This document shows, piece after piece, positions 7,529 through 14,987 of a stretch of DNA of 64,000 nucleotides. Numbering within the stretch: position 1 is the stretch's first letter; every line of letters begins with the position of its first letter. The notes beneath the pieces were generated by a model. It was not told the origin of the DNA, ran no database searches, and saw only the letters and a list, made by a program, of their open reading frames with translations. The DNA is from Chloroflexota bacterium (GTDB lineage: Bacteria > Chloroflexota > Anaerolineae > UBA4142 > SHND01): assembly GCA_004295045.1 (NCBI GenBank), contig SHND01000059.1, forward strand, positions 248,001-312,000. The letters are read 5' to 3'. Made by a program: the position numbers and the translations under genes.

Positions 7529-8671
7529 ATGCTCAGAGACCTCCGCCCCCAATCCCTCCGCCGCACACCTGACGAATTGGTTCAGCATCTGAAAACGTTT
7601 GAACTCGATTTGAAATTTTCCGCTGGCGTGTGGTTTTTTTCGCCGCCACAATCGCGCTTTCACGACCGCTACAAACCTGTGTTGGATATTCCCGCGCGTT
7701 TGGAAATTGCCGCATCGCTCGCGGAGTATGGTTTGAAAGGCATGGAAGCGCATTACCCGAACGAAATCAACGAGGACAATCTCGACCATTGGAAAAAATT
7801 CGCGCACGCGACAGGCATCAAAATTCTGACCGTCATTCCGCTGTTGTTTTGGGATGAACAATTTGAATGGGGTTCGCTCTCGAATCCGATTCCCGAAATT
7901 CGCCGCGCGGCGATTGAACGCGTGAAAGGCGCGGCGCGTTTGAACAAAGAACTCGACACCGAATTTATGATTGTGTGGCCCGGCATTGACGGCTATGAAA
8001 ACGGATTCGGCGCCGATTTGCGCGCGGCGCGTGATCGTTTCGCGGAAGGCATGGCGGAAGCGTTGGACGCGGTGCCCGGCGTGCGCGTCGCGTTCGAGCC
8101 CAAACCGTACGAACCGCGCGGACACATTTTGTACGGCTACACCTCTGAAGGCATTTTGCTCGGCGAAAAAGTGGAGCGCATGTTGAAACATCCCGACAAC
8201 AGAAAATTGTTGGACGAAGGGCACGCGCTCGTGGCGATGAATCCCGAAGTGGGGCACATGTTGATGGGGTACGAAGATTTGCCCTACGCGTACGGGCTGG
8301 TGATGGAGTACGCGCGCCTCGCGCATGTGCATCTCAATTCGCAGCCGCTCGGTAATTACGACCAAGATTTGAACGTCGGCGTGATTTCGACGGAAGCGAA
8401 CGAGGCGATGTTGTACGCGCTGAAAATGTACGGCTATCAAGGATGGTTCGGCATTGACATCAATCCCGAACGGATGCCCGTGGACACTGCGCTGAAAATT
8501 TCGATGGACGCCTTGCGCGCGGCGAACGACCGCATCAATTCGCTCGACCACGAATCGCTCGTCTGGGCAAGCGAACATCCGAATCAAGCGCGTGGTTGGA
8601 TTGAGGCATATCTGGTGCGCGCGCGGGCAATGAACGTGGAGAAATTAACGCCACTGCCGAAATTAAAATAA
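7529..8671 (+). CDS. Xylose isomerase-like TIM-barrel sugar isomerase
   Basis: A protein of 380 residues of the xylose/rhamnose isomerase-like TIM-barrel fold. It opens with LKFSAGVWFFSPP, as in enzymes annotated as sugar isomerases. Likely metal ligands are the Glu in VAFEPKPYEPRG, the residues around MNPEVGH, the His in HVHLNSQPLG and the Asp pair in FGIDINPERM. It could interconvert an aldose and a ketose; a xylulokinase is encoded 8 kb downstream. The ATG at 7529 has no clear ribosome binding site and follows a tandem repeat, so the start is less certain than the fold. Confidence 0.85.
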   Translation: MLRDLRPQSLRRTPDELVQHLKTFELDLKFSAGVWFFSPPQSRFHDRYKPVLDIPARLEIAASLAEYGLKGMEAHYPNEINEDNLDHWKKFAHATGIKILTVIPLLFWDEQFEWGSLSNPIPEIRRAAIERVKGAARLNKELDTEFMIVWPGIDGYENGFGADLRAARDRFAEGMAEALDAVPGVRVAFEPKPYEPRGHILYGYTSEGILLGEKVERMLKHPDNRKLLDEGHALVAMNPEVGHMLMGYEDLPYAYGLVMEYARLAHVHLNSQPLGNYDQDLNVGVISTEANEAMLYALKMYGYQGWFGIDINPERMPVDTALKISMDALRAANDRINSLDHESLVWASEHPNQARGWIEAYLVRARAMNVEKLTPLPKLK

Positions 8672-8682
8672 TTGCCTTCATC

Positions 8683-9309
8683 GTGACACAATATCATCAT
8701 CTTGACGAGTCGGGTGACCCTGGCTTGCAAAGTGGTCCAAGTGTTTCGCCGTTTTTTGTTCTGGCAATGGTGCAGTTACCAAATACGAATCCATTGCCAG
8801 AATTGGCTGCCTTTCGCCGCGAGTTTCATTTGCCATCAGATTTCGAAATCAAATATTTTCGCGCCAAGCCGCATCAAAAAGATTTCTTTTTCAAAACCAT
8901 CGAGCCACTCGATTTTCGCGTCCGTGCTGTGGTGATTGACAAAGCCAACTTGTCCAAGCGGTACGCGAAATTGAGTGGACAAGAATTGCAGATTGAATTT
9001 ACGGCGCGTCTGACATTGCGCGCATCGCAGCTCGACATCGGTAATGATGTTTTGATAATTGATGGCGGCTCGAATGCAATGTGCCGCGCGTTGCGCGTTC
9101 GTCTTTCTGCAGAATGTCGTGCCTTGAAGCGTGAGAGACCCTTTAATAAAATTGTTGGTGGGCGCTCAAGATATATGGATGGTTTACAATTGGCAGATAT
9201 GGTTGCGGGCGCAGTCACGCATTATGCGTCAGGGCAAGAGGAAAAGTACTTTTTGTCGCTTGAAGAAAAGGTTATGGATTTGTGGTGGGGCGGTGAAAGC
9301 GAAAAATAA
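8683..9309 (+). CDS. DUF3800 domain-containing protein (copy 2)
   Basis: A protein of 208 residues starting with GTG. DUF3800 signatures are QYHHLDESGDPG near the N-terminus, FEIKYFRAK in the middle, VLIIDGG as a central acidic strand, and LQLADMVAGAV near the C-terminus. It is only distantly like copy 1 at 4138-4710, so the two are not a recent duplication. The gene starts 11 bases after the sugar isomerase and is followed five bases after its stop by a folded RNA-like element. A restriction-modification pair lies immediately downstream, which suggests a defence or mobile context. Enzymatic activity is unproven. Confidence 0.88.
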   Translation: MTQYHHLDESGDPGLQSGPSVSPFFVLAMVQLPNTNPLPELAAFRREFHLPSDFEIKYFRAKPHQKDFFFKTIEPLDFRVRAVVIDKANLSKRYAKLSGQELQIEFTARLTLRASQLDIGNDVLIIDGGSNAMCRALRVRLSAECRALKRERPFNKIVGGRSRYMDGLQLADMVAGAVTHYASGQEEKYFLSLEEKVMDLWWGGESEK

Positions 9310-9313
9310 AACA

Positions 9314-9408
9314 CCCCCAGCTATTCCCTAACGAGAAACCTCGTCGGGAAAGTCCGCCACTGGTGGCGAGCTTGTCGCTGGGGGCGAGTAAACCAGACGA
9401 ACTGGTTT
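9314..9408 (+). ncRNA. Candidate DUF3800-associated structured RNA (copy 2)
   Basis: An 8-pair closing stem, CCCCCAGC (9314-9321) with GCTGGGGG (9377-9384), encloses two hairpins. The first pairs TTCCC (9324-9328) with GGGAA (9346-9350) and ACGAG (9331-9335) with CTCGT (9340-9344). The second pairs GCCA (9356-9359) with TGGC (9364-9367). A third hairpin, AAACCAG/CTGGTTT (9390-9396 with 9402-9408), follows. Placement after a DUF3800 gene parallels the element at 4715-4791, which also opens with a C5/G5 stem. No poly-T tail follows, so it is not a simple terminator. Confidence 0.65.
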
Positions 9409-9507
9409 ATTTGATGATTCTATTATAGCCGCGATGGAGAGACGCGTCAATGATTTTTCGCGGCGTATTTCAGGTGTCAAGTTCGCGGCGGGAATGTAAA
9501 ATGATTG

Positions 9508-9528
9508 TGCCGCTCGTGAGGGGCGGCA
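9508..9528 (+). promoter_or_regulatory. Hairpin over the ribosome binding site of the restriction endonuclease gene
   Basis: TGCCGCTC (9508-9515) pairs with GGGCGGCA (9521-9528), leaving a GTGAG loop. The only good ribosome binding site for the TTG start at 9533, GAGGGG, is partly inside the stem. Folding would lower endonuclease translation, a sensible safeguard for a restriction enzyme. Inference from sequence only. Confidence 0.4.
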
Positions 9529-9532
9529 TAAT

Positions 9533-10177
9533 TTGATAAATGCAACGGGCAGAAAAATGCAAAACGATGCAGAACTTTTTTCCTGTGAACCACTGCCATT
9601 GAATCCAAATGGGTTTAACGCGAAAGCAACCCTTCCCTATGGTTTGCAAATCGAGCAAATTGAGCAAGCCATGGGCTCATTTTTAAATTTTCTAAAATTC
9701 ATCAATCAAGAATTGAATCGCCGCGAAATCGCGCGCCTTGAAATGATGTTGATGCCTGCAAATTTTAGCAGTATTGTGGGCGAATTCATGACTACAAGCA
9801 TTCCCAAATTTTGTCCGACGCTGGCGAAAAATAAATATCACAATGGACACCCTGACCTTGTACCGCTTGGAATGTATCCGAACGATGCAGTGCAACACAG
9901 CAATGCGGGAATCGAAATCAAAGCGTCACGCTATTTACGCGGATGGCAAGGGCATAATCCAGAGGATACGTGGTTGATGATTTTTGTTTTTGACAGCAAT
10001 CGCCCGCATGATAATGTTCCACGTCCATTTCGATTTGTTCAGGTTGCAGGCGCGCGTTTAGAAAAGAGCGATTGGCTTTTTGCGGGGCGCAGTGCTACAA
10101 GTCGTCGCACGATAACGGCGAGTGTAACAACTTCGGGGTATCGCAAAATCATGGCGAACTGGATTTATCGTGCGTGA
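9533..10177 (+). CDS. Type II restriction endonuclease, PD-(D/E)XK-like (predicted)
   Basis: A protein of 214 residues (206 if the ATG at 9557 is used). A PD-(D/E)XK nuclease core is suggested by GHPDLVPLGMYPND, with Asp, followed by AGIEIKASRYLRGWQGH, where EIK supplies the Glu and Lys. The gene is tail to tail with a DNA methyltransferase; the two stop codons are one base apart, the usual layout of a type II restriction-modification system. The TTG at 9533 has GAGGGG at good spacing, whereas the ATG at 9557 has no clear site. Recognition sequence unknown. Confidence 0.75.
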   Translation: MINATGRKMQNDAELFSCEPLPLNPNGFNAKATLPYGLQIEQIEQAMGSFLNFLKFINQELNRREIARLEMMLMPANFSSIVGEFMTTSIPKFCPTLAKNKYHNGHPDLVPLGMYPNDAVQHSNAGIEIKASRYLRGWQGHNPEDTWLMIFVFDSNRPHDNVPRPFRFVQVAGARLEKSDWLFAGRSATSRRTITASVTTSGYRKIMANWIYRA

Positions 10178-10178
10178 T

Positions 10179-11303
10179 TTACAACTGGAGAGTGAGTTGC
10201 TCTATTTCCTGTTCGATTAGATTCGCAATATGCAAGCGCGCCAACTTGGGAATGGCAACTCTACTTTGCTCATAGTACTCTAGATGTCTTTCAACCCCAA
10301 TGCACTGCAAGCTCATTGCTTGAGCAGCGGCAACGGTTGAACCCGCGCCCATGAATGGGTCGGCAATAATTCCAACACCCAAGGGCAGAACCGCGTGTAC
10401 AAGTTGGCGCATAAAAGATTGTGGTTTCAAGCTTGGATGGTCGGCAATCTCGCGTTCGAGTTGCGGGGTGCGCTCACTAAAAATTACATCGGCAAAGGGT
10501 TGCTCACGATTCGGGCGGCGTAAACCACCCGTGCCATATTTTCGCAGACACTGACTAATCGTCAGGTTGTGCGGAAGCGGTTTGCGAAAAATGCCCCAAG
10601 GTTCATAGCAGCTGCGCGGCATCGAAGAAATATCAGGGAATTCAGCTTCAGCATTTTTGGGACGGTCGCCGCCGCGAAAGGTACGGACAAGACGGATAAT
10701 TTCGCCGCGAAATTCCAAACCGCTGTTGACGAGTGCAGAGAAAACCAACTGCGACAAAAAAGCATTGCTCGCAATCAGAACGTGGCCGCCCGGGCGTAGC
10801 GCCTTTAGCGCAAGCTTGCCCCATTCTTGAAAGACTCGTGTGAGAATCGCGCGTTCTTTATCGTTGAGCGCAGTAAAGCGCGGCAGCGGTGCGCGCACAC
10901 TGCCATCGAACGATGGTGGAATTCGCCAAATTCCCCCGTTGCCATTCTTGCGCTTGGTGATTTGTTCCGGCTCGTATTCTTTGACGCCGTAGGGCGGGTC
11001 AGTGACAATTGCATGCAGAGTGTTTTCGGGGATGTGTTTCAACCATTGAAAACAATCGGCGTGAACAATCAACGATCGTCCGATAAATTCATACGGAAAA
11101 TCTTGTTTGAATGAATCTAACGGAATAAATTTATCTTGAATTGTTTTGTACTCTGTTTGTGTTTCGCGAATAACACGTCGCGGACGATTCCAGTAAGGAC
11201 TTTTGCATTTCGGACAGACTTTGGGTTCTTGTTCTTGTACGCGCGGCACCCAATCGTGTTTGCATCGCTCACAATGATAGCCAAGCAGATGAAGTTTGGA
11301 CAC
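10179..11303 (-). CDS. DNA methyltransferase (N4-cytosine/N6-adenine) with N-terminal zinc ribbon
   Basis: A protein of 374 residues. The N-terminus has two CxxC pairs (CERCKHDW and CPKCKSPYW), a zinc-ribbon-like finger. The catalytic domain has motif IV as DPPYGVK before motif I as ADPFMGAGSTVAAAQ, the order of class beta amino-methyltransferases that modify adenine N6 or cytosine N4. It pairs with the convergent endonuclease gene and would protect host DNA. The start is GTG at 11303, chosen because GGGAG lies six bases upstream; an inverted repeat at 11319-11343 could be its operator. Confidence 0.92.
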   Translation of the reverse strand: MSKLHLLGYHCERCKHDWVPRVQEQEPKVCPKCKSPYWNRPRRVIRETQTEYKTIQDKFIPLDSFKQDFPYEFIGRSLIVHADCFQWLKHIPENTLHAIVTDPPYGVKEYEPEQITKRKNGNGGIWRIPPSFDGSVRAPLPRFTALNDKERAILTRVFQEWGKLALKALRPGGHVLIASNAFLSQLVFSALVNSGLEFRGEIIRLVRTFRGGDRPKNAEAEFPDISSMPRSCYEPWGIFRKPLPHNLTISQCLRKYGTGGLRRPNREQPFADVIFSERTPQLEREIADHPSLKPQSFMRQLVHAVLPLGVGIIADPFMGAGSTVAAAQAMSLQCIGVERHLEYYEQSRVAIPKLARLHIANLIEQEIEQLTLQL

Positions 11304-11318
11304 AATTAACTCCCCTAA

Positions 11319-11343
11319 AGTATATACCTGAAGATAATATACT
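11319..11343. promoter_or_regulatory. Inverted repeat upstream of the methyltransferase
   Basis: AGTATAT (11319-11325) and ATATACT (11337-11343) are perfect inverted copies 11 bases apart, between the divergent methyltransferase and MFS genes. The arms contain TATACT and TATATT, which can act as -10 elements on the minus strand. It may be an autoregulatory operator. Confidence 0.4.
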
Positions 11344-11386
11344 CTAATTCATTTCAAAATTCAAGAGTTTGAATATCCATTTCAAT

Positions 11387-12556
11387 ATGACCCAACAAGC
11401 CCTCGCGCAAAAACTTGCGCCAGCCGAAATTAATCTCTCCACCGTCCTCCCCGCCGGGCTGCTGAACATGTTCACGCTCGGCGCGTCTACGACGCTTTAT
11501 GGACCATCGCTCGTATATATTGCAGGCGAGACGGGACAACCGATTGCGAATCTGGGAATTTTATTTGCGTTTCATTGGGCGGGCTTTTTTGCCAGCACGT
11601 TCACGGCGAATCGGATTGCGCGGCGCTTTGAAATGCGGCGCGGCGCCATGTTCGGCGTCTTGTTAATTGCGTTCGGCGTGTTGGGTTTGATTACTCTGCC
11701 GTTTCCATTGAATATCGCCATGGCGTTTCTCATTGGTTTGGGCAATGGCACGAGCGAAGTGTTGTTCAATCGGTTGGTGGAAATGCTCGCAGGGGACAAG
11801 CCCGCCGAAGCGTTGACGCGTTTGCATTCCACATGGGGCGTTGGCGCAGTTGCAATTCCGCTCGTCGTCGCGGGTGCGGCGCTGCTCGGATGGAATTGGC
11901 GCATTGCGGGAATTTTTGTAATTCTCGCGGCGCTGTTGGATGTATTTTTGATTTCGCGCTGGAGTGAGTTTCAGTCGCCGCACGGTGACGACGTACATTG
12001 GCGTACGCTCCCCTGGAAATCGATCAGTCTCTTTATCGCGTTGTTTGCAATTTACGCGGGCGTTGAAGTTGCTGTCGGCGCGTGGGCAACTACATTTTTC
12101 GCCACGTTGGGACAAGGCGCGGTGATGGGCGCAATCGCAACCTCCGCGTTCTTTTTAACGTTTTCCATCGGACGCGTCTTGTTTGCTTCCTCCACCGACC
12201 GACTTGGTTTTGGACGGGTCGTACGCATTGGAACGCTTGCGGGCGCGGCGGCGCTCCTCTTGACATTCAACCCTTCGCTTGCGATTATTGGTTTTGCGCT
12301 GACAGGGATTGCGTTCAGCATTGTGTTTCCAACCTTGCTCGCGTGGGCGCCGCGCCGCCATCCCGAAATCCGCGCGCAAATGATGAGTATTTCCCTTGCG
12401 GCGACAGGACTCGGCGGAATCATTTTGCCGTTCGTGATTGGTGTGAGCGTCGGCGCGTTGGGCGCGTGGACGTTGACGCCGTTGTTGATTGGCACGGCGA
12501 TGTTGGTAGCAGCATTGACATTGTTTGAAAAGGACAAGCCAAAGGAGCTTTCATGA
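11387..12556 (+). CDS. MFS transporter (fucose permease-like)
   Basis: An integral membrane protein of 389 residues with about twelve hydrophobic segments, opening with LPAGLLNMFTLGASTTLYGP. The IARRFEMRRG loop between helices 2 and 3 and the STDRLGFGRVVRIG loop between helices 8 and 9 are the duplicated MFS signature. It resembles FucP-like carriers for sugars or other small solutes. The frame is open from a TTG at 11369, but the ATG at 11387 is more likely. The Rid-family gene overlaps its end by 4 bases, so the two are translationally coupled. Substrate unknown. Confidence 0.85.
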   Translation: MTQQALAQKLAPAEINLSTVLPAGLLNMFTLGASTTLYGPSLVYIAGETGQPIANLGILFAFHWAGFFASTFTANRIARRFEMRRGAMFGVLLIAFGVLGLITLPFPLNIAMAFLIGLGNGTSEVLFNRLVEMLAGDKPAEALTRLHSTWGVGAVAIPLVVAGAALLGWNWRIAGIFVILAALLDVFLISRWSEFQSPHGDDVHWRTLPWKSISLFIALFAIYAGVEVAVGAWATTFFATLGQGAVMGAIATSAFFLTFSIGRVLFASSTDRLGFGRVVRIGTLAGAAALLLTFNPSLAIIGFALTGIAFSIVFPTLLAWAPRRHPEIRAQMMSISLAATGLGGIILPFVIGVSVGALGAWTLTPLLIGTAMLVAALTLFEKDKPKELS

Positions 12557-12948
12557 GCAATGAATTTATCAATCCCGCAGGCATTGCGCCGCCGACAGGT
12601 TACACGCACGTTGTCATCACCGACGCGCCCAAACTGGTTTTCATTTCGGGACAAATCGGAATTGACGCGCAAGGCAAAATTCAAGAGGGCTTGCGCGCGC
12701 AGACGATTCAGGTGTTTGAAAATATCAAAACCGCGTTAGCGAGCGTCGGCGCAACATTCGATGATGTGGTCAAAGTGACGTACCTGATTGTGAATTTCAA
12801 AGCCGAAGACCGCGTACTCGTGCGCGAAATTCGCGCGCAATACTTTAACGCGGATCATCCGCCCGCGAGTACCTTGATTGGCGTGCAAGCATTGGCGCTG
12901 CCGGAATTGTTGATCGAGATTGAAGCGACGGCTGCGCTCGCAAGCTAA
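12553..12948 (+). CDS. RidA/YjgF family protein lacking the usual catalytic Arg
   Basis: A protein of 131 residues of the trimeric Rid family: VFISGQIGIDAQGKI, the FENIKTALASVGATFDDVVKV helix-strand, and the C-terminal LPELLIEIEATA strand are typical. Archetypal RidA hydrolyses reactive enamines and imines and uses an Arg in the PARS/PART segment before the last strands. Here that segment reads PPASTLIGV, with Ser where Arg is expected, so imine deaminase activity is doubtful and another Rid subfamily role is more likely. It overlaps the MFS gene by 4 bases. Confidence 0.88.
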   Translation: MSNEFINPAGIAPPTGYTHVVITDAPKLVFISGQIGIDAQGKIQEGLRAQTIQVFENIKTALASVGATFDDVVKVTYLIVNFKAEDRVLVREIRAQYFNADHPPASTLIGVQALALPELLIEIEATAALAS

Positions 12949-13019
12949 AAGTTAAAAGCTAAAAGTCAAAAGTAACGACAATGCGTACTTTTTGGCTTTT
13001 AACTTGTTACTTTTTACTT
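12947..13019. repeat. Short tandem repeat with inverted halves (AAAAGT type)
   Basis: AAAAGTTAAAAGCTAAAAG and further units are mirrored by CTTTTTGGCTTTTAACTTG and TTACTTTTTACTT. It starts at the stop of the Rid gene and ends at the ATG of the next gene. An apparent upstream start at 12981 lies inside it. Confidence 0.8.
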
Positions 13020-14084
13020 ATGCTCATCGTCCATACTACCTCGCCCTACAACGCCGAGCCGCCGCTGGAACTGCTGCGCGAAAATTTCATCACGCCGCGC
13101 GAATTGTTCTATGTGCGAAATCATGGCGACGTTCCAGAGATTAACGCGCAAACATTTCGCCTCGTTGTCAATGGCATGGTGGAACGCGAACTGGAATTGT
13201 CGCTCGACACATTGCTGAACGATTTTCCAAAGCGTACTGTGATGGCAACACTGCAATGCGCCGGGAATCGCCGCGACCAGTTGATGGCGTTGAAAGAAAT
13301 CCCGGGCGAAGTGCCGTGGCAAGCGGGCGCGATTGGCAACGCGTTCTGGAGCGGCGTGCCGTTAAAAGAAATTATGAACGCGGCGGGAATCAAAATCGGC
13401 GCGCAATACGTGGCGTTCATGGGCGCGGAGGAGGTGATTCGTCACGGCGAAAATGTTGGCTTTGGCGGCTCGATTCCACTCGACAAAGCGTTGGGCGCGG
13501 AAGTTTTGCTCGCGTACGAAATGAACGGCAAGCCGCTCGAACCAATTCACGGTTTTCCGTTGCGCGTGATTGCGCCTGGTTACATCGGCGCGCGCAGTGT
13601 GAAATGGTTGACGCAAATTACGGTTCAAGCGTTTTCCTCAAAAAATTATTTTCAGGCGCACGCGTATCAACTATTTCCGCCGCAGACGCATGCGGAAACC
13701 GCCGATTGGAACGCGGGCTTGCAGTTGAGCGAGTTGTCGGTGAATTGTGTCATCACGTCGCCGCGTGAGGGCGAAGTTGTTTCGGGTGAGGTTCTCGCGC
13801 AAGGTTACGCCATCACCGGCGGCGGGAGAAAAATCGCGCGGATTGATGTTTCAAGCGATGGTGGAAATTCTTGGACCGCCGCGCAGATCACGCAAGGCGA
13901 CCAAGATTGGGCGTGGACGTTTTGGGAAGCGCGATTGAAAGTAGCAAGCGGCGAGTATGAGATTATCGCGCGCGCGTTTGATTCGGCGTCCAACACGCAG
14001 CCCGAGGACGCGCGACATGTGTGGAATTTCAAGGGGTATATGAATAACGCGTGGCATCGAGTCAAGATACAAGTTAAAAGGTGA
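13020..14084 (+). CDS. Sulfite oxidase-like molybdopterin oxidoreductase
   Basis: A protein of 354 residues with the sulfite oxidase fold: a molybdopterin domain and a C-terminal Ig-like Mo-co dimerisation domain (from about residue 240, NCVITSPREGEVVSG). The Mo-ligating Cys is in MATLQCAGNRR. The opening, HTTSPYNAEPPLELL, matches the normal N-terminus of soluble members, so the ATG at 13020 is preferred over 12981, whose 13 extra codons are tandem repeat and only mimic a signal peptide. It lacks an obvious export signal and a heme domain. Electron acceptor and substrate are unknown. Its stop codon is also the first base triplet of the dispersed palindromic element at 14082. Confidence 0.88.
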   Translation: MLIVHTTSPYNAEPPLELLRENFITPRELFYVRNHGDVPEINAQTFRLVVNGMVERELELSLDTLLNDFPKRTVMATLQCAGNRRDQLMALKEIPGEVPWQAGAIGNAFWSGVPLKEIMNAAGIKIGAQYVAFMGAEEVIRHGENVGFGGSIPLDKALGAEVLLAYEMNGKPLEPIHGFPLRVIAPGYIGARSVKWLTQITVQAFSSKNYFQAHAYQLFPPQTHAETADWNAGLQLSELSVNCVITSPREGEVVSGEVLAQGYAITGGGRKIARIDVSSDGGNSWTAAQITQGDQDWAWTFWEARLKVASGEYEIIARAFDSASNTQPEDARHVWNFKGYMNNAWHRVKIQVKR

Positions 14085-14164
14085 TGTTACGCAGTGGTAG
14101 GGCAAATTTGAAATTTGCCGTACGTTTGCGCGCTACTTTTTGGGGAATGTGCGTAGCTTGAGTT
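14082..14164. repeat. Palindromic dispersed element, copy 1
   Basis: A unit of about 83 bp homologous to 48970-49051. It has near-inverted ends (GTTACGC and GCGTAGC) and a central palindrome GGCAAATTTGAAATTTGCC. It begins with the TGA stop of the sulfite-oxidase-like gene. Confidence 0.85.
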
Positions 14165-14192
14165 AAAAGCGAAAAGTGCAAAGTGAAAAGTT
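14161..14192. repeat. Short tandem repeat (AAAAGT type)
   Basis: AGTTAAAAGCGAAAAGTGCA and following AAAGTGAAAAG units abut the palindromic element. The unit is the same as at 12947-13019, on the other side of the sulfite-oxidase-like gene. Confidence 0.7.
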
Positions 14193-14239
14193 TGCGCGTC
14201 GCCAAATTCTCGCGGTCGCTGCAAATGGCGCAAACGCGG

Positions 14240-14641
14240 TCATTCTCGGGGAACGGCGACGATGCGCCGATTCGCTTCGTAATACTCGATACGCGTCGGT
14301 GTCCAATGGATTACTTTGCCCATGCGTGCTGCTTTGGTTTTGAACGTCTCTAATTGCAAAATATCGCGCAAGAGGCGAGGGATTTCAGAGATGAGTTCAT
14401 TCGGTATTTCAATCGCAATGATACAATACGCGGGAGACGCTTGCAGCTTGTTCCAAAAGTCGCCGACGTTGGTTGTAACAAAAGTTGGCTCCTTGACGCG
14501 GCGCAATAAAGTGGGTATTGCTTCATCCTTGATTTTGGATTTGGGGCGCAAATCGGTGACAGAGACCACCTGCCCCGGATACCACCGAGCGATTGGTGCG
14601 CTCACCTCCACGTCATGCAGATTCTCATCAAGGATGATCAT
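14240..14641 (-). CDS. DUF5615-type PIN-like toxin (predicted)
   Basis: A protein of 133 residues beginning MIILDENLHDVEVSAPI, the LDEN/LDE-N start typical of DUF5615 PIN-like proteins, followed by VSVTDLRPKSKIKDEAI and TFVTTNVGDFWNK, where the acidic residues D and D are expected. Such proteins are the presumed nuclease partners of DUF433 antitoxins. It overlaps the upstream DUF433 gene by 4 bases. The C-terminal third (IHWTPTRIEYYEANRRI) is less conserved. A toxin role is inferred from family and context. Confidence 0.78.
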   Translation of the reverse strand: MIILDENLHDVEVSAPIARWYPGQVVSVTDLRPKSKIKDEAIPTLLRRVKEPTFVTTNVGDFWNKLQASPAYCIIAIEIPNELISEIPRLLRDILQLETFKTKAARMGKVIHWTPTRIEYYEANRRIVAVPRE

Positions 14642-14952
14642 GCGGGAATGGGCTGCAGAGTACGTGTCGTTTCGAATAGCGCGCGGTTTGCCAATTCCAC
14701 TGCTTCAGTAATCGCTGCCTCGTTAATGTGGCTTTTGTGATAACGACGCAGAATTTCTTTAATGCTAATTCCACGTCCCACCATCGAAAGAATCACGCTC
14801 ACCTCCAGCCGCGTGTACTTGAAGGTTGGTCTGCCGCCACAGACGCCGGGCGCGACGACGACGTACTCGCCTAACGGATAGTATTCGTACATTTCGCCGC
14901 CATATTCTTCGCGCACCAGTTGCGGTTTCGTGGTTTCGTTCGCTTGCTCCAT
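14638..14952 (-). CDS. DUF433 antitoxin
   Basis: A protein of 104 residues. The segment YVVVAPGVCGGRPTFKYTRLEV contains the conserved PGxCGGRPxxxxTR of DUF433, and GRGISIKEILRRYHKSHINEA forms the helix-turn-helix-like region. The frame is open upstream to 15135, but the earlier codons overlap the divergent hexosaminidase gene; the ATG at 14952 is the sensible start. Only about 35 bases separate it from that gene, so both promoters must lie in or near this gap. Members act as antitoxins and probable autorepressors for DUF5615 partners. Confidence 0.87.
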   Translation of the reverse strand: MEQANETTKPQLVREEYGGEMYEYYPLGEYVVVAPGVCGGRPTFKYTRLEVSVILSMVGRGISIKEILRRYHKSHINEAAITEAVELANRALFETTRTLQPIPA

Positions 14953-14987
14953 TTTGTGCCTCGCTGCGACAATTATATCATAGCGCA

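Noticed and set aside
6887..8587. A 566-codon open frame on the minus strand
   Set aside because: It lies antisense to the Gfo/Idh oxidoreductase and the sugar isomerase, which have clear family motifs, and its own translation is Arg/His/Phe-rich without recognisable motifs. GC-rich codon bias opens such frames.
10805..11114. Open frames antisense to the methyltransferase
   Set aside because: The methyltransferase has complete catalytic motifs; the antisense frames have none.
12981..13019. Upstream start of the sulfite-oxidase-like gene that would add a signal-like peptide
   Set aside because: The added residues are exactly the tandem-repeat sequence, and the normal family N-terminus begins at the ATG at 13020.
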